A stretch of 64,000 bases of DNA from the NCBI RefSeq assembly GCF_003994235.2, contig NZ_RYFG02000026.1, positions 55,458-119,457 of the forward strand. Reading direction: 5' to 3'. A program made the translations under genes and the position numbers. The notes under the pieces are model-generated. The model was not told where the DNA came from and did no database searches. It worked only from the letters and a program-made list of their open reading frames with translations. The stretch comes from Candidatus Methylobacter oryzae (lineage in GTDB: Bacteria > Pseudomonadota > Gammaproteobacteria > Methylococcales > Methylomonadaceae). Shown one piece after another: positions 1 through 8,813 of this stretch. Position 1 is the stretch's first letter. Every line of letters starts with the position of its first letter.

Positions 1-1114
1 CCTTGCCGCCGATTAATACTTCCGCGCCCTCGTCCTTACCGATTTGCAGATAGCCCAAAATCTTGTCGAATTGTTGTTTAGAGGCTTGCGCGCCGACCAT
101 CGTTTCGGTATCCAACGGATTGCCGCGTTTAATCTGCTTCGCGCGCGCGATGACTTTGGAGATAAATTCATCGTAGATAGATTCCTGCACCAATAAGCGC
201 GACGGACAGGTACAAACTTCGCCTTGGTTGAAAAAGGCCAGCACCGCACCTTCTACGCATTTGCTGACAAAATCATCTTCTTGGTTTAATACATCTTCAA
301 AGAAAATATTCGGAGACTTGCCGCCCAACTCGACGGTTGAAGGAATAATATTTTCTGCCGCGCATTTCAGAATATGCGAACCGACAGGCGTTGAGCCGGT
401 AAACGCTATTTTTGCAATCCGCGTGCTGGTCGCTAAGGCCTGCCCTGCTTCCGCGCCATAGCCGTTGACGATATTAACCGTACCCGCCTGCAATAAATCG
501 CCGATCAATTCCATCAACACTAAAATAGACGCCGGGGTTTGCTCGGCCGGTTTCATGACCACGCAATTACCCGCCGCCAAAGCCGGGGCTAATTTCCAGC
601 AGGCCATCAGCAACGGAAAATTCCACGGAATAATCTGCCCGACCACGCCCAGCGGCTCGTGGAAATGATAAGCAACGGTATTTTTATCGATTTCGCCGAT
701 TGAACCTTCCTGGGCGCGAATGCATCCGGCAAAGTAGCGAAAATGATCGACGCATAACGGTATGTCGGCAGCCAGCGTTTCACGTACCGCTTTGCCGTTA
801 TCCCAGGTTTCCGCAACGGCCAGTGTTTCAAGATTCGCTTCGATGCGGTCGGCTATTTTTAGCAAGATATTGGATCGCTCCGTGACCGAAGTTTCTGCCC
901 AGGCCGCGCTGGCGGCATGAGCCGCATCCAAGGCCAATTCAATATCTTCGGCGCCGGAACGGGGAATTTGACAGAAAACCTTGCCGTTAACCGGACTCAA
1001 GTTTTCAAAATATTGCCCTTTAACCGGTTCGACCCAACTGCCGCCGATAAAATTTTGATAACGGGATTTAAACTCGACTTTACTGCCTGGCTGATTCGGT
1101 TCGATATAAAGCAT
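1..1114 (-). CDS. Aldehyde dehydrogenase, ExaC/AldB type (3' end outside the window)
   Basis: NAD(P)-dependent oxidation of an aldehyde to the acid in the cytoplasm. The visible 371 residues start [10 protein letters not shown] and contain the usual N-terminal NAD-binding part and the catalytic region [13 protein letters not shown], where the first Cys is the nucleophile. That double-Cys motif is typical of the acetaldehyde/short-chain ALDH group (ExaC, AldB). About 130 residues are missing beyond base 1, judged from the usual length near 505. The start ATG (minus strand, ending at 1114) is the first in frame. The gene stands alone, with a 96-bp gap to the yqaA-like gene. In a methanotroph such an enzyme could handle acetaldehyde or another short aldehyde; the substrate cannot be read from the sequence. 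Confidence 0.93.
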   Translation of the reverse strand, partial: MLYIEPNQPGSKVEFKSRYQNFIGGSWVEPVKGQYFENLSPVNGKVFCQIPRSGAEDIELALDAAHAASAAWAETSVTERSNILLKIADRIEANLETLAVAETWDNGKAVRETLAADIPLCVDHFRYFAGCIRAQEGSIGEIDKNTVAYHFHEPLGVVGQIIPWNFPLLMACWKLAPALAAGNCVVMKPAEQTPASILVLMELIGDLLQAGTVNIVNGYGAEAGQALATSTRIAKIAFTGSTPVGSHILKCAAENIIPSTVELGGKSPNIFFEDVLNQEDDFVSKCVEGAVLAFFNQGEVCTCPSRLLVQESIYDEFISKVIARAKQIKRGNPLDTETMVGAQASKQQFDKILGYLQIGKDEGAEVLIGGK

Positions 1115-1210
1115 GGCTTTTACCTAAAGATAAATGTGGAGGCTTTTGATTCTATCATTGTTGGCCAATCACAAATAAGCTTCGTTGTTTTACAGGCGCT
1201 TATTCGAGCA

Positions 1211-1636
1211 TCATAAAATTTGTTCCGACAACGCAATAATAACCGCATAACGCAAGCTTTTGCCCAAGCCCACCAAAATTACAAAAATACCAAGATTCAC
1301 TTTCATGACCCCGGCAATAAATGTTAACGCATCGCCGCCGACCGGCAACCAAGCAAGTAACAATGACCAAACGCCGAAATGCCGGTACCAGCGCTGGTAG
1401 CGGTGCAATTTTGCGGCAGGGAACGGAAACCAGCGTTTATGCTCAAAATGCAAGAGATAACGGCCTAGAAGCCAGTTCACGACAGCGCCCAAGGTATTGC
1501 CCAACGATGCGAATAACCAAAGCAACACAGGATCGTAGCCGGCAGCCAGCAAACCGACCAACGCGACTTCCGAATAAAACGGAATCAGCGTCGCGGCCAA
1601 GAAACTGACTCCGAACAAGCTAAAATAAGCCATCAT
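1211..1636 (-). CDS. YqaA-like inner-membrane protein (DedA/SNARE-associated superfamily)
   Basis: A 141-residue integral membrane protein with about four hydrophobic segments, the same size as Escherichia coli YqaA (142 aa). It has the family's N-terminal PFYSEVALVGLLAAG region and the GNTLGAVVNWLLGR and WLPVGGDALTFIAG re-entrant-type motifs of the DedA/VTT superfamily. Members of that superfamily are implicated in lipid scrambling and envelope homeostasis; YqaA itself has no firm function. Its start overlaps the stop of the upstream amidotransferase gene by 4 bp (ATGA), so it is translationally coupled as the last gene of the amidoligase-amidotransferase operon. Whether the coupling is functional is unknown. 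Confidence 0.88.
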   Translation of the reverse strand: MMAYFSLFGVSFLAATLIPFYSEVALVGLLAAGYDPVLLWLFASLGNTLGAVVNWLLGRYLLHFEHKRWFPFPAAKLHRYQRWYRHFGVWSLLLAWLPVGGDALTFIAGVMKVNLGIFVILVGLGKSLRYAVIIALSEQIL

Positions 1637-2316
1637 ATAACGTGGCGCGCCGATTCAACCAACGCTCGGAAAAGATTGCGTTGATAGGCCAGGTAGAGCA
1701 AATATTCGGGATGCCATTGAACGCCAATCACGAACGGCCGCACCGGATCTTCGACGGCCTGCACGATATTATCCAGATCACGGCCGGCAATTCTTAAGCC
1801 GCTCCCTAACTGATTGATAGCTTGCGAGTGAAGGCTGTTAATCCTGCAACGAGTAGTTCCAAGCAATGCATTGAGACGACTGTCCGGCTCCACCACCAGG
1901 GTTTTCACCGGCAAGACTGTCCAGCGGTTACATGTATGCCGGCGCAGTTTACTGAGGTCCTGATGAAGATTACCGCCCAGATAAGTGTTAAGCAACTGCT
2001 CACCGCGGCAAATGGCCAGCATCGGTATATCCTGTTTCAAGGATTTTTCAATATAGAGTAATTCAAACATATCCCGTTCCTTGTCATAGCGGCTATTGGG
2101 CAATACTTCCGATTCATAAAGCGTGGGATGAATATCGTCTCCGCCGCCGATCACAATGCCGTTTAATTCCTCATGCAAATGCGAATTTTCAGGCGTAAGC
2201 CGTAACGGTCTGCCGCCCGCCCAGATAATCGCATAACGAGTAAAATACCAGGCACGATCTCCGCCTTTGCCAGGTCCTGTCACGCCGATTACAGGCTGCA
2301 ATTGCGTTTCAGGCAT
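1633..2316 (-). CDS. Class I glutamine amidotransferase / gamma-glutamyl hydrolase-like (peptidase C26, PuuD-like)
   Basis: A 227-residue cytoplasmic hydrolase of the gamma-glutamyl-gamma-aminobutyrate hydrolase group. The GGGDDIHP loop lies at about residues 57-64, the nucleophile Cys103 is in AICRGEQLLN, and His202 and Glu204 in WHPEY complete the triad. The family hydrolyses gamma-glutamyl amide bonds. It overlaps the upstream amidoligase gene by 28 bp and the downstream yqaA-like gene by 4 bp. Pairing with a COOH-amine ligase suggests it trims or hydrolyses the product of that ligase, or supplies ammonia to it. This is inference from the known association of amidoligases with peptidase partners. 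No putrescine-pathway genes are nearby, so calling it PuuD would be unsafe. Confidence 0.9.
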   Translation of the reverse strand: MPETQLQPVIGVTGPGKGGDRAWYFTRYAIIWAGGRPLRLTPENSHLHEELNGIVIGGGDDIHPTLYESEVLPNSRYDKERDMFELLYIEKSLKQDIPMLAICRGEQLLNTYLGGNLHQDLSKLRRHTCNRWTVLPVKTLVVEPDSRLNALLGTTRCRINSLHSQAINQLGSGLRIAGRDLDNIVQAVEDPVRPFVIGVQWHPEYLLYLAYQRNLFRALVESARHVI

Positions 2317-3290
2317 TCGTCAACCATCTCTTGCCAATTTTGAAACAGCTCTGCGACAGGCCTATCCAAAAACCTTATATAAGCCTGACATATCGCATCC
2401 AAGCGCTCGCGGTTGCAGGCCAGCCTTTCGACCATTAGCCAGTTACGCCAATCCACGTCAATATTCCAGCCGGGCTTATCGATTTGGCAATTAGGTAAGC
2501 GGTAATGCAAGGTGGGTCTGGGGTGAACGCGAGTATCGTCAATGATCGACAGCGTTCTGGCTCTATCCAGATAGGTAAATAACGGCAGCATATCCAACGC
2601 CCGGTTGCGGGTAGGATTGGCTATCAGGTAATCATCGATTAATCTGTCCTGATCGGGACGATAGTCCAAATCAACCACCTGGCGGATATAGTCCGTTGGA
2701 AACGGGGAAATATAGCCGGTCATCGAACGGGTCAGAGCGATCCGGCTATGATGGACCAGCCAATCATAAAGACACAGAAAAGCCTTCAGATAACAAACAA
2801 TTGTTTCAATATTCAGACTGGGCAACTCCGGGTTGAAATGCAAGCCAAAAGCATACAGTGCGCCAGTTTCAGTACCTTGCGCGCCCGACTCCCGTAAGCG
2901 TTGAATCAATTGGTTCAGTTCGCCGAGACGATCGATAGGAATCGGCGGCGAGACGATCTCGAAAGGCACAAGTTGCTCCGCTGCGATGCGCAAAATAATC
3001 TCCGACCATCCATCGAGCTGATCCAGAAAATGATCGGATTCATGCTTATAGCGACCTTTTTCTTTCAAATATTGAAAATCCAGTTCAACTTTAAAATCGC
3101 CTAAACTCGTATCTACCACCGTGTTTTCGTAAGCAGTGTTAGCGATAACACGTCCCCCGAACTGTTCTTGAATCAGTCGGGCAATGTTTTCAAAAGTCAG
3201 CCCGGAAAATTCAAGCTCTACGCCTACGTGCCTGATTTCTCCTGACACTTTGGTGACAATAGGGGGAAGAAGCCGGGAAGTCTGATGCAT
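2289..3290 (-). CDS. Amidoligase family protein (glutamine-synthetase-like COOH-NH2 ligase, Amidoligase_2)
   Basis: A 333-residue cytoplasmic protein with the marks of the Amidoligase_2 family, which has a glutamine-synthetase-like fold and is predicted to join amines to carboxylates using ATP. Visible features are the N-terminal GVELEFSG strand with two acidic residues, a central acidic FKVELDFQYL stretch, and the ALYAFGLHFNPELPS core. The C-terminal half is rich in Arg and Trp (NWLMVERLACNRERL). It is first in a three-gene operon and overlaps the amidotransferase gene. The start at 3290 is followed directly by MHQTSRLLPP; a weak purine-rich stretch precedes it. Substrates are unknown; peptide tagging or synthesis of a small gamma-glutamyl-like metabolite is proposed for relatives. 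Confidence 0.85.
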   Translation of the reverse strand: MHQTSRLLPPIVTKVSGEIRHVGVELEFSGLTFENIARLIQEQFGGRVIANTAYENTVVDTSLGDFKVELDFQYLKEKGRYKHESDHFLDQLDGWSEIILRIAAEQLVPFEIVSPPIPIDRLGELNQLIQRLRESGAQGTETGALYAFGLHFNPELPSLNIETIVCYLKAFLCLYDWLVHHSRIALTRSMTGYISPFPTDYIRQVVDLDYRPDQDRLIDDYLIANPTRNRALDMLPLFTYLDRARTLSIIDDTRVHPRPTLHYRLPNCQIDKPGWNIDVDWRNWLMVERLACNRERLDAICQAYIRFLDRPVAELFQNWQEMVDECLKRNCSL

Positions 3291-3696
3291 AGCTGCCCTT
3301 GATTGTTAATAGCTATTGATAGAATCAGAAAGCGTAATCAGATCAAAACGCGCTAAGCTTAGTCGCCGAATCGGTAATTTGAACAATTTCTGAAAAGGCT
3401 ATTTATTATCTTTCGCATACGATAAAGATCAATAAGCCTAATTACGTAGACCGGACAACAAAGAAAGTGAAATGACATCAATCGCTCAAATAACTAATCG
3501 AACGATTAAAAACATGATTTTGAAAAAGTGAAAAATACTACGCAAACCGTATAAAGTCATTCCGGGCAGTAAAACTTATCAAGCTATCCTGCCCGGAATG
3601 ACGACTTTTATTAAGTTGATGCATATGACAAGCCCCGGCTGGGCTTAAGTTTATCTTTTAAGAATGTGAAATACGGATTATTAATGTTTGGAAATT
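3291..3696. other. Gene-free, AT-rich gap
   Basis: About 400 bp between the divergently placed amidoligase start and the end of the M41-like gene. It must hold the amidoligase promoter, but no clear -35/-10 pair stands out. The only clear structure is the inverted repeat at 3556-3602, listed separately. Confidence 0.6.
3556..3602. repeat. Perfect 14-bp inverted repeat
   Basis: GTCATTCCGGGCAG at 3556-3569 is matched perfectly by its reverse complement at 3589-3602 around a 19-nt loop. It lies 95 bp beyond the stop of the M41-like gene. Only a short T stretch follows on either strand, so it may be a weak bidirectional terminator or a solitary copy of a REP-type element. Confidence 0.6.
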
Positions 3697-4458
3697 TCAT
3701 GCCTCTTTGAACCATCCCCAATAATGATGCTGCGCCATAAAAGAGACTTGACGTTGAAAATGAGCTATCGCTTGGTCAAGCATTAAGATAATTTCTTCGT
3801 AACAAATAGTACTTTTATTGCTCTCAAGAATATAACGAGCCAATTTACTTATCGCTGCCCAATTTTCATCATTATTGACAAAATTAAAAGCTTCCATAAA
3901 TAACGCATCCAATATTTCTTCTCTTTGTTGTTTATCGGTAGATAAATGTTGTAAATATCTATAAATCAAAAAAATATCCGAGTTGCCCCCATAATTTTTT
4001 AACGCATTTATATTCACTAGCTTATAGTTAAAAAGCTCATCATCGGTCTCAGCAACATATTTAGCTTCAGCCAGCGGCCCAATAAGCAAGTTAATAATAT
4101 CTGCTTCAAGTTTTTCTCTATAGTCCTTTTCCCATTGCAATATAGAACCTTTATGCTCTGCTAATTCACATATTGGCCCATTAATAAAGGGAAATAATTT
4201 AATTAACCGCCCGCCTTCCACACTGGCACTGCAATCATGATGGCTAGCTTGATAAGCCCGGATATCCGCGTCTCTTACGCGGCTCGTTTCTTTAAAGACA
4301 ATTTTAAAAGATAGCGGCGGTAAGCATCTGGCTTTATTGTTTAAGTGAATACCCGCTGCATGTCCCGCCTCATGAAAGGCGGTAAGCTGTTTGAGTTCAA
4401 TTATTTTGTCCAGATTGAAAGTCTTAATTATCTTGTTTCTTTTCATATTACGCACCAT
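3697..4458 (-). CDS. Stand-alone M41 (FtsH)-like zinc metalloprotease domain protein
   Basis: A 253-residue protein with no AAA module. It carries the FtsH-type zinc motif AFHEAGHAAG (His29, Glu30, His33). About 95 residues on comes LLIGPLAEAKY (near 124-134), which resembles the conserved LxGRxAEE segment. GGNSDIF follows, with Asp161 in the place of the third zinc ligand of M41 peptidases. No signal peptide or membrane segment is seen. The region between (about 45-120) does not resemble FtsH and may be lineage-specific. It stands alone with long gaps on both sides and is AT-rich. Activity as a protease is inferred from the metal motif. The start could also be the ATG at 4446 (MKRNKII). Confidence 0.6.
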   Translation of the reverse strand: MVRNMKRNKIIKTFNLDKIIELKQLTAFHEAGHAAGIHLNNKARCLPPLSFKIVFKETSRVRDADIRAYQASHHDCSASVEGGRLIKLFPFINGPICELAEHKGSILQWEKDYREKLEADIINLLIGPLAEAKYVAETDDELFNYKLVNINALKNYGGNSDIFLIYRYLQHLSTDKQQREEILDALFMEAFNFVNNDENWAAISKLARYILESNKSTICYEEIILMLDQAIAHFQRQVSFMAQHHYWGWFKEA

Positions 4459-5472
4459 AACTTTAAATCAACAATTACTATCCCGATCTCAGCATTCTGA
4501 AACCAAACAGAAACACTGGTTTTTTATAAGTTCCGATTCGGCCTAATCAAGCCCCCCCTTATCTCATGGCTATGCAGAGTGATATTTAGATAAATCAGCC
4601 AGAAAGCAAGTATCGTTATTTAATGGCTCAAACGCAGGCTAAAGCGTATTTAGAGTGTCCGCTATTCCCCCTGTAAAAAACATGTCAACAGCCAAAATTC
4701 GCAATATTGGCTATTTACCACCGCTTGTGAAAAGAACTGTAACGATCCATTCATTACAGTTATTGAATCTGGGATTGAGTATTGCTAATTTTGTTTAAGT
4801 TATTGCGCTTCGTTAATACTAACTTTCTTTATTAAATTGAGCTTTGTTGGCCGCAAACATTATATAAATCAAAGCTTTTCGATAAATATGGTTGATAAAT
4901 CCCGCACATCAAAATTAAAAAAAATATATTTTTCTTTTACCATTTTTTACTTCCATTTGCAACCATACAACTAACATTATTAATTAAAATGTGTTAGCGA
5001 ATAAAGGCAAAAATAAGACCGGCATCCTCATCCCAATGTGGCGGCCACTATTTGAATTTGACCTATGCCATCCATTTACTGACAAAGAACAATCTAACAT
5101 TTCAACACCCACTTTAATTTTGCTTTACTCAGCCACAATATCTTTAATTAGATAAAAATTAATGTTATCTGTGGTCACATTTTTATAAAAGCATGAATAA
5201 ATTTCGGCTACCGATGATATTAACAAGATTAATATCATCGATAACCACAAACAGGCGATTGAAACATTCCGTACATCGTACTCAAACATCCGCACAGGAT
5301 TAGCAATCTGCATCCATTCCAAGCACCATTTTGGTGCATTCGTTGCAAGCACAGCTTTAGCAACATCTTTTAAGCCTTGCCTTCGTTAGCTTATAGTACA
5401 AGTGGCTTACATCTTGCTTAAATATTGCCAATATCTTGTTTCATTTTTAACACACCACTTAAGGATAACTAC
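4459..5472. other. Long AT-rich gap without a convincing gene
   Basis: About 1 kb lies between two divergent genes. A small hairpin with AGCCAA/TTGGCT arms occurs at 4690-4712. An 11-bp perfect inverted repeat, CGATGATATTA, occurs at 5212-5222 and 5230-5240. A 75-codon minus-strand frame (5125-5352) has one hydrophobic stretch, but no clear ribosome site and no recognised relatives; I do not call it. Promoters for both flanking genes must lie here. Confidence 0.5.
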
Positions 5473-8037
5473 ATGCTGTCAGAAGCTGAACGTTTCGAAA
5501 CTTTTTCTCCTTATATCCGGAGTGTTTCCCAGTGCAAGGAAATTCTCCGCGACTTAAATGGAACCTGGGGATTAGTTTCCGCTATTGCAGAAATCAGTTG
5601 CCCCGCAGAAGCAGCAACCATACTCCCGGCAATGGAAGCCACAAAAAAAGGCTTTGCCGATCTTGAAAACAAACTGACCAGCCAACTGGTCGGCGAAGAA
5701 ATTAAAAAAACCTGCCTTGAGCTTGAATCCAAAGCACAAGTTTCGATAGATATACTGGTGCGCAACCTGTATGAGCGTACAGCGGACATCGGCTTTTTGG
5801 CGACCAACGCCGACATATGCAATTTTGTACAGGCCTCTGCAAACGGCGAGAGAACCAATATCGGTTCGATCAACCAACTGCTTGATGAGTATTGTGCAAA
5901 ATATACCGTATACGACGATATTATCATTCTGGACACTAACAGCCGTATTCTGGCCCGGCTTGACCGCAGTGGCTCTACAAACGTTCAAAGCATTTCCGAT
6001 CCGCTTATCCGCAAGACCTTAAACTCGATAGAGGACTATGTCGAAACCTTCGGCAAGACCAGCCTCAGACCCGATACAGACAGAGCTCTTATTTATTCAA
6101 AACGCATCGTCGACCTGGTTGACGACACCGTCATTGGCGTTTTATGCCTGTCGTTTCGTTTTGACAACGAAATGGAAGGCATCTTTCGCAGCCTGCAAAA
6201 GAAAGGCGACAAAGCCGTCATGTTATTGCTGAATGCCGATTCAGTGGTCATTGCAACCAGCGACCAGGATCATGTGCCGATTGGCCGCGTCATTGAAGCC
6301 GTCCCCGAAGGCAATACCTACGGCATGCTCGACTTTGCCGGACGCGAATATTTATCGGTAACGCACCGCGGCCGGCCTTATCAAGGCTATGCCGGGCAGG
6401 AATGGTACGGACACGCGATGATTCCGTTGCACTCTGCATTCGGCTTCTCCGCATCCGATAAAGAAATCAACGCCGAAATTCTCCGCCACGGCGACTCGCT
6501 GTCGACCGAGCTGTCCAGCCTGATCGCCGATGCGGCCGAAAACATCAACCTGTTCCTGCATCGCGTAATCTGGAACGGCCAAGTCATGGCGACTAACGAA
6601 CACGGCAACTTATTATCGCTGAAAGCGATTTTGAAACAACTTCGTTCCATGGGCGCGCGCACAGCTCAAGCCCTGGCCGACTCAAGCAGCAAGCTGCACA
6701 CCACGATGATCACCTCCGAACTGCGTAACGCCGAATCCATCGCCAGGCTGATGATCGACATTATGGATCGCAACCTGTACGAGCGCAGCAATGACTGCCG
6801 CTGGTGGGCGCTGACCTCGGAAATCCGGCGTATTGTTTCCGAAGGTCGGCTGAGCTCGGAAGATAAAGCCAAAATCACCGAGATACTGATCTACATCAAC
6901 AAACTGTACACAGTCTACACGCGGCTTTTTATCTACGACATCAAAGGCAATATCGTGGCCGAATCCAACCTGCACGGCGACCCGCTCGACGCGGTAGGCC
7001 GGCAAGTGCCCTTCTCTTATGCGCAGGAAACATTTTCCCTGCGTTCGCCGCAAGAATACCGCGTCTCGCCTTTTGACGAGTCCTGGCTGTACGGCGATAA
7101 ACCGACCTATATCTACAACGCCGCGATCCGCCATATTGACGACATGAACAAAGTGGTTGGCGGTATCGGCATCGTGTTTGATTCCACGCCCGAATTCAAA
7201 CACATGCTTGAAGACTGCCTGCCCGACAAACCCGGCTCTTTCGGCCTGTTTGTCGAACGCCCCAGCGGCCGCATCATTGCATCGACCGAAGGTTCCAATT
7301 ACCAGAATGGCGACGTGCTGTGGATAGATCCCGAATTTTTTGAACTGCACGAAGGCACCGGCAAATCCAAAATCGTGCTATATAACAAAAAATACTACGC
7401 GGTCGGCTGTTACTCGTCGCGCGGATACCGCGAATTTAAAACCACGGGCGATTACCATAACGACGTGGCCGCGTTCGTATTTATCCCGATTGGCGAGAAA
7501 TCCGAGACCGCCGGCACGGAGCAACGCGTCGCCATCTCTTATCCGCAAGAGCCGATAAGCGGCGACGTTGTCGACCTGGCAACGTTTTATATCGGCTCGG
7601 AGGTTTACGCGTTTTATTCCGCCGATGTGGTCGAAGCGATAGAAGTATCAATGATCAACCCGCTGCCCGGCACCAAATCCTACGTCGTCGGCAGCGTCTT
7701 GTACAACAGCCCCGACGGTAAAAACGAAAAAACCCCGATCATCGTCATCGACGGACGGATTTTGACCAACACGCCAATCGAGCCGGATGAACCGGAAAAC
7801 ACCGCCGGCGCGATTGTCGTCGTCAAGACCGAAACAGGACCGATCGGCTTATTGGTTGACGGACTTGATGCGATTCCAAGCTTTGAAAAATCGCAGGTTC
7901 AACAGGTCGGCGAACTGCTGCGCGGCGATGGCGGCTACGTCAAATCGCTGGTCAACATCCCGGAAAGTAATACGACCGGCAAAATGTTAATCGTGTTGAA
8001 CCAGGATTTGATTTTGTCGGCGGTGAGGGGTAGATAG
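5473..8037 (+). CDS. Soluble tandem Cache-like sensor with C-terminal CheW-like domain
   Basis: An 854-residue protein with no signal peptide or membrane span. The start ATG at 5473 follows AAGGA with good spacing; an in-frame upstream start lacks one. It contains two repeated modules, each opening with NLYER and a Cys- or Trp-containing helix (about residues 100 and 430). A Cache/PDC-like sensor follows each (IIILDTNSRILARLD in the first, LFIYDIKGNIVAESN in the second). The last ~150 residues (DLATFYIGSEVYAF, then NPLPGTKSYVVGSVLY) match CheW, the adaptor fold that docks CheA. It lacks HAMP and methyl-accepting domains. It probably tunes a CheA array in response to a cytoplasmic ligand. No chemotaxis genes flank it. 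Confidence 0.78.
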   Translation: MLSEAERFETFSPYIRSVSQCKEILRDLNGTWGLVSAIAEISCPAEAATILPAMEATKKGFADLENKLTSQLVGEEIKKTCLELESKAQVSIDILVRNLYERTADIGFLATNADICNFVQASANGERTNIGSINQLLDEYCAKYTVYDDIIILDTNSRILARLDRSGSTNVQSISDPLIRKTLNSIEDYVETFGKTSLRPDTDRALIYSKRIVDLVDDTVIGVLCLSFRFDNEMEGIFRSLQKKGDKAVMLLLNADSVVIATSDQDHVPIGRVIEAVPEGNTYGMLDFAGREYLSVTHRGRPYQGYAGQEWYGHAMIPLHSAFGFSASDKEINAEILRHGDSLSTELSSLIADAAENINLFLHRVIWNGQVMATNEHGNLLSLKAILKQLRSMGARTAQALADSSSKLHTTMITSELRNAESIARLMIDIMDRNLYERSNDCRWWALTSEIRRIVSEGRLSSEDKAKITEILIYINKLYTVYTRLFIYDIKGNIVAESNLHGDPLDAVGRQVPFSYAQETFSLRSPQEYRVSPFDESWLYGDKPTYIYNAAIRHIDDMNKVVGGIGIVFDSTPEFKHMLEDCLPDKPGSFGLFVERPSGRIIASTEGSNYQNGDVLWIDPEFFELHEGTGKSKIVLYNKKYYAVGCYSSRGYREFKTTGDYHNDVAAFVFIPIGEKSETAGTEQRVAISYPQEPISGDVVDLATFYIGSEVYAFYSADVVEAIEVSMINPLPGTKSYVVGSVLYNSPDGKNEKTPIIVIDGRILTNTPIEPDEPENTAGAIVVVKTETGPIGLLVDGLDAIPSFEKSQVQQVGELLRGDGGYVKSLVNIPESNTTGKMLIVLNQDLILSAVRGR

Positions 8038-8556
8038 GGAACGTGTATATGTAGCATAGTGGAATACGGGACGATCTGTATCCCGGAGTCCCGGATTCCG
8101 CAAGCTATATACCGGCTACTTGCTACCGCCCTTAACCTGTCCAGAAAACATTTATTTGATGAATTATAAATAACGGGTATCGGCCAAAAGCGGAAGTTCA
8201 TCATTGCGGGCAAGCAGACACTCAAATGGCCGCGATAGCCCGGAAGCGAGGGTCAAGTCGATGCCAATGCCGTGGCAACCGTGTAGTTAGGCAATAAAGA
8301 TTAATACTGGAAACGGCTGCAAGCCGTATTTCGTCACATCAACAAAAATCGCTTGAAAATTAAAGTTTCATACTGAAAACGTGGTTTCGTTGCATACCCG
8401 ATCAACCACAGGTGTTTATGTCGTTGATTTTGCGATGGTATGAAACATTATTGCCTAGCCAGCATGAGACTTTATTACCCGGTATGATTCTTTATTGCCT
8501 TCCTACAAACCGCCGCCCTTTTTCTCCAATCGCATGGCGTCGGTACCTCGCGTTCG
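8038..8556. other. Non-coding, degraded stretch
   Basis: No open frame in this stretch looks like a real protein. At 8438-8499 there are three imperfect copies of an 18-bp unit of the form GTATGAaaCtTTATTGCC (8438-8455, 8462-8479, 8482-8499), separated by 6 and 2 bp. The sequence leads directly into a helicase gene remnant, which suggests that the whole block is eroded mobile or accessory DNA. Confidence 0.5.
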
Positions 8557-8724
8557 GTACGAATTTACAAAACCTTATGGTGAGCAGGCAATCGAGAAAG
8601 TGCGCGAAATCCCTATCGCTTGGCATTAGATATCCACGGCATCGGCTTTAAGATGGCTGACATGCTGGCTCATCAGAAGTTAGGCATCGGTCCGCAATCC
8701 CTTCGCGGCCACGCGGGGCTCTGA
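8557..8724 (+). pseudogene. RecD2-type helicase fragment, frameshifted
   Basis: The sequence translates to [11 protein letters not shown] in one frame. After loss of one A in the GAAA run near 8607-8610 it continues in the next frame as [20 protein letters not shown]. These segments match the helix-hairpin-helix N-terminal region of RecD2/TraA-like helicases (typically [19 protein letters not shown]). A TGA at 8722 ends the frame after about 38 more codons. The roughly 600 residues that should follow, including Walker A, are absent. It is a dead fragment, probably left by deletion of an accessory locus. Confidence 0.75.
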
Positions 8725-8813
8725 AGTTTTCACCTGTGCTCGCTCAGGATGACGGAACACCCAAGGCGGTATGGCGTTCTGCTGGAATCACAGACCGGCC
8801 TTGCTGCCTTTGA

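Noticed and set aside
3556..3602. Treating the 14-bp inverted repeat as an operator
   Set aside because: It lies beyond the stop of the M41-like gene and far from the amidoligase start, so a terminator or REP-type element fits better.
5125..5352. 75-codon minus-strand frame in the long AT-rich gap
   Set aside because: It has one hydrophobic stretch, but no ribosome site, no family resemblance and an AT-driven composition. It is listed only as part of the gap.
6682..7350. Long antisense frame (222 codons) across the Cache-CheW gene
   Set aside because: It is a shadow of the real gene on the other strand; the composition is typical of an antisense frame and no domain is visible.
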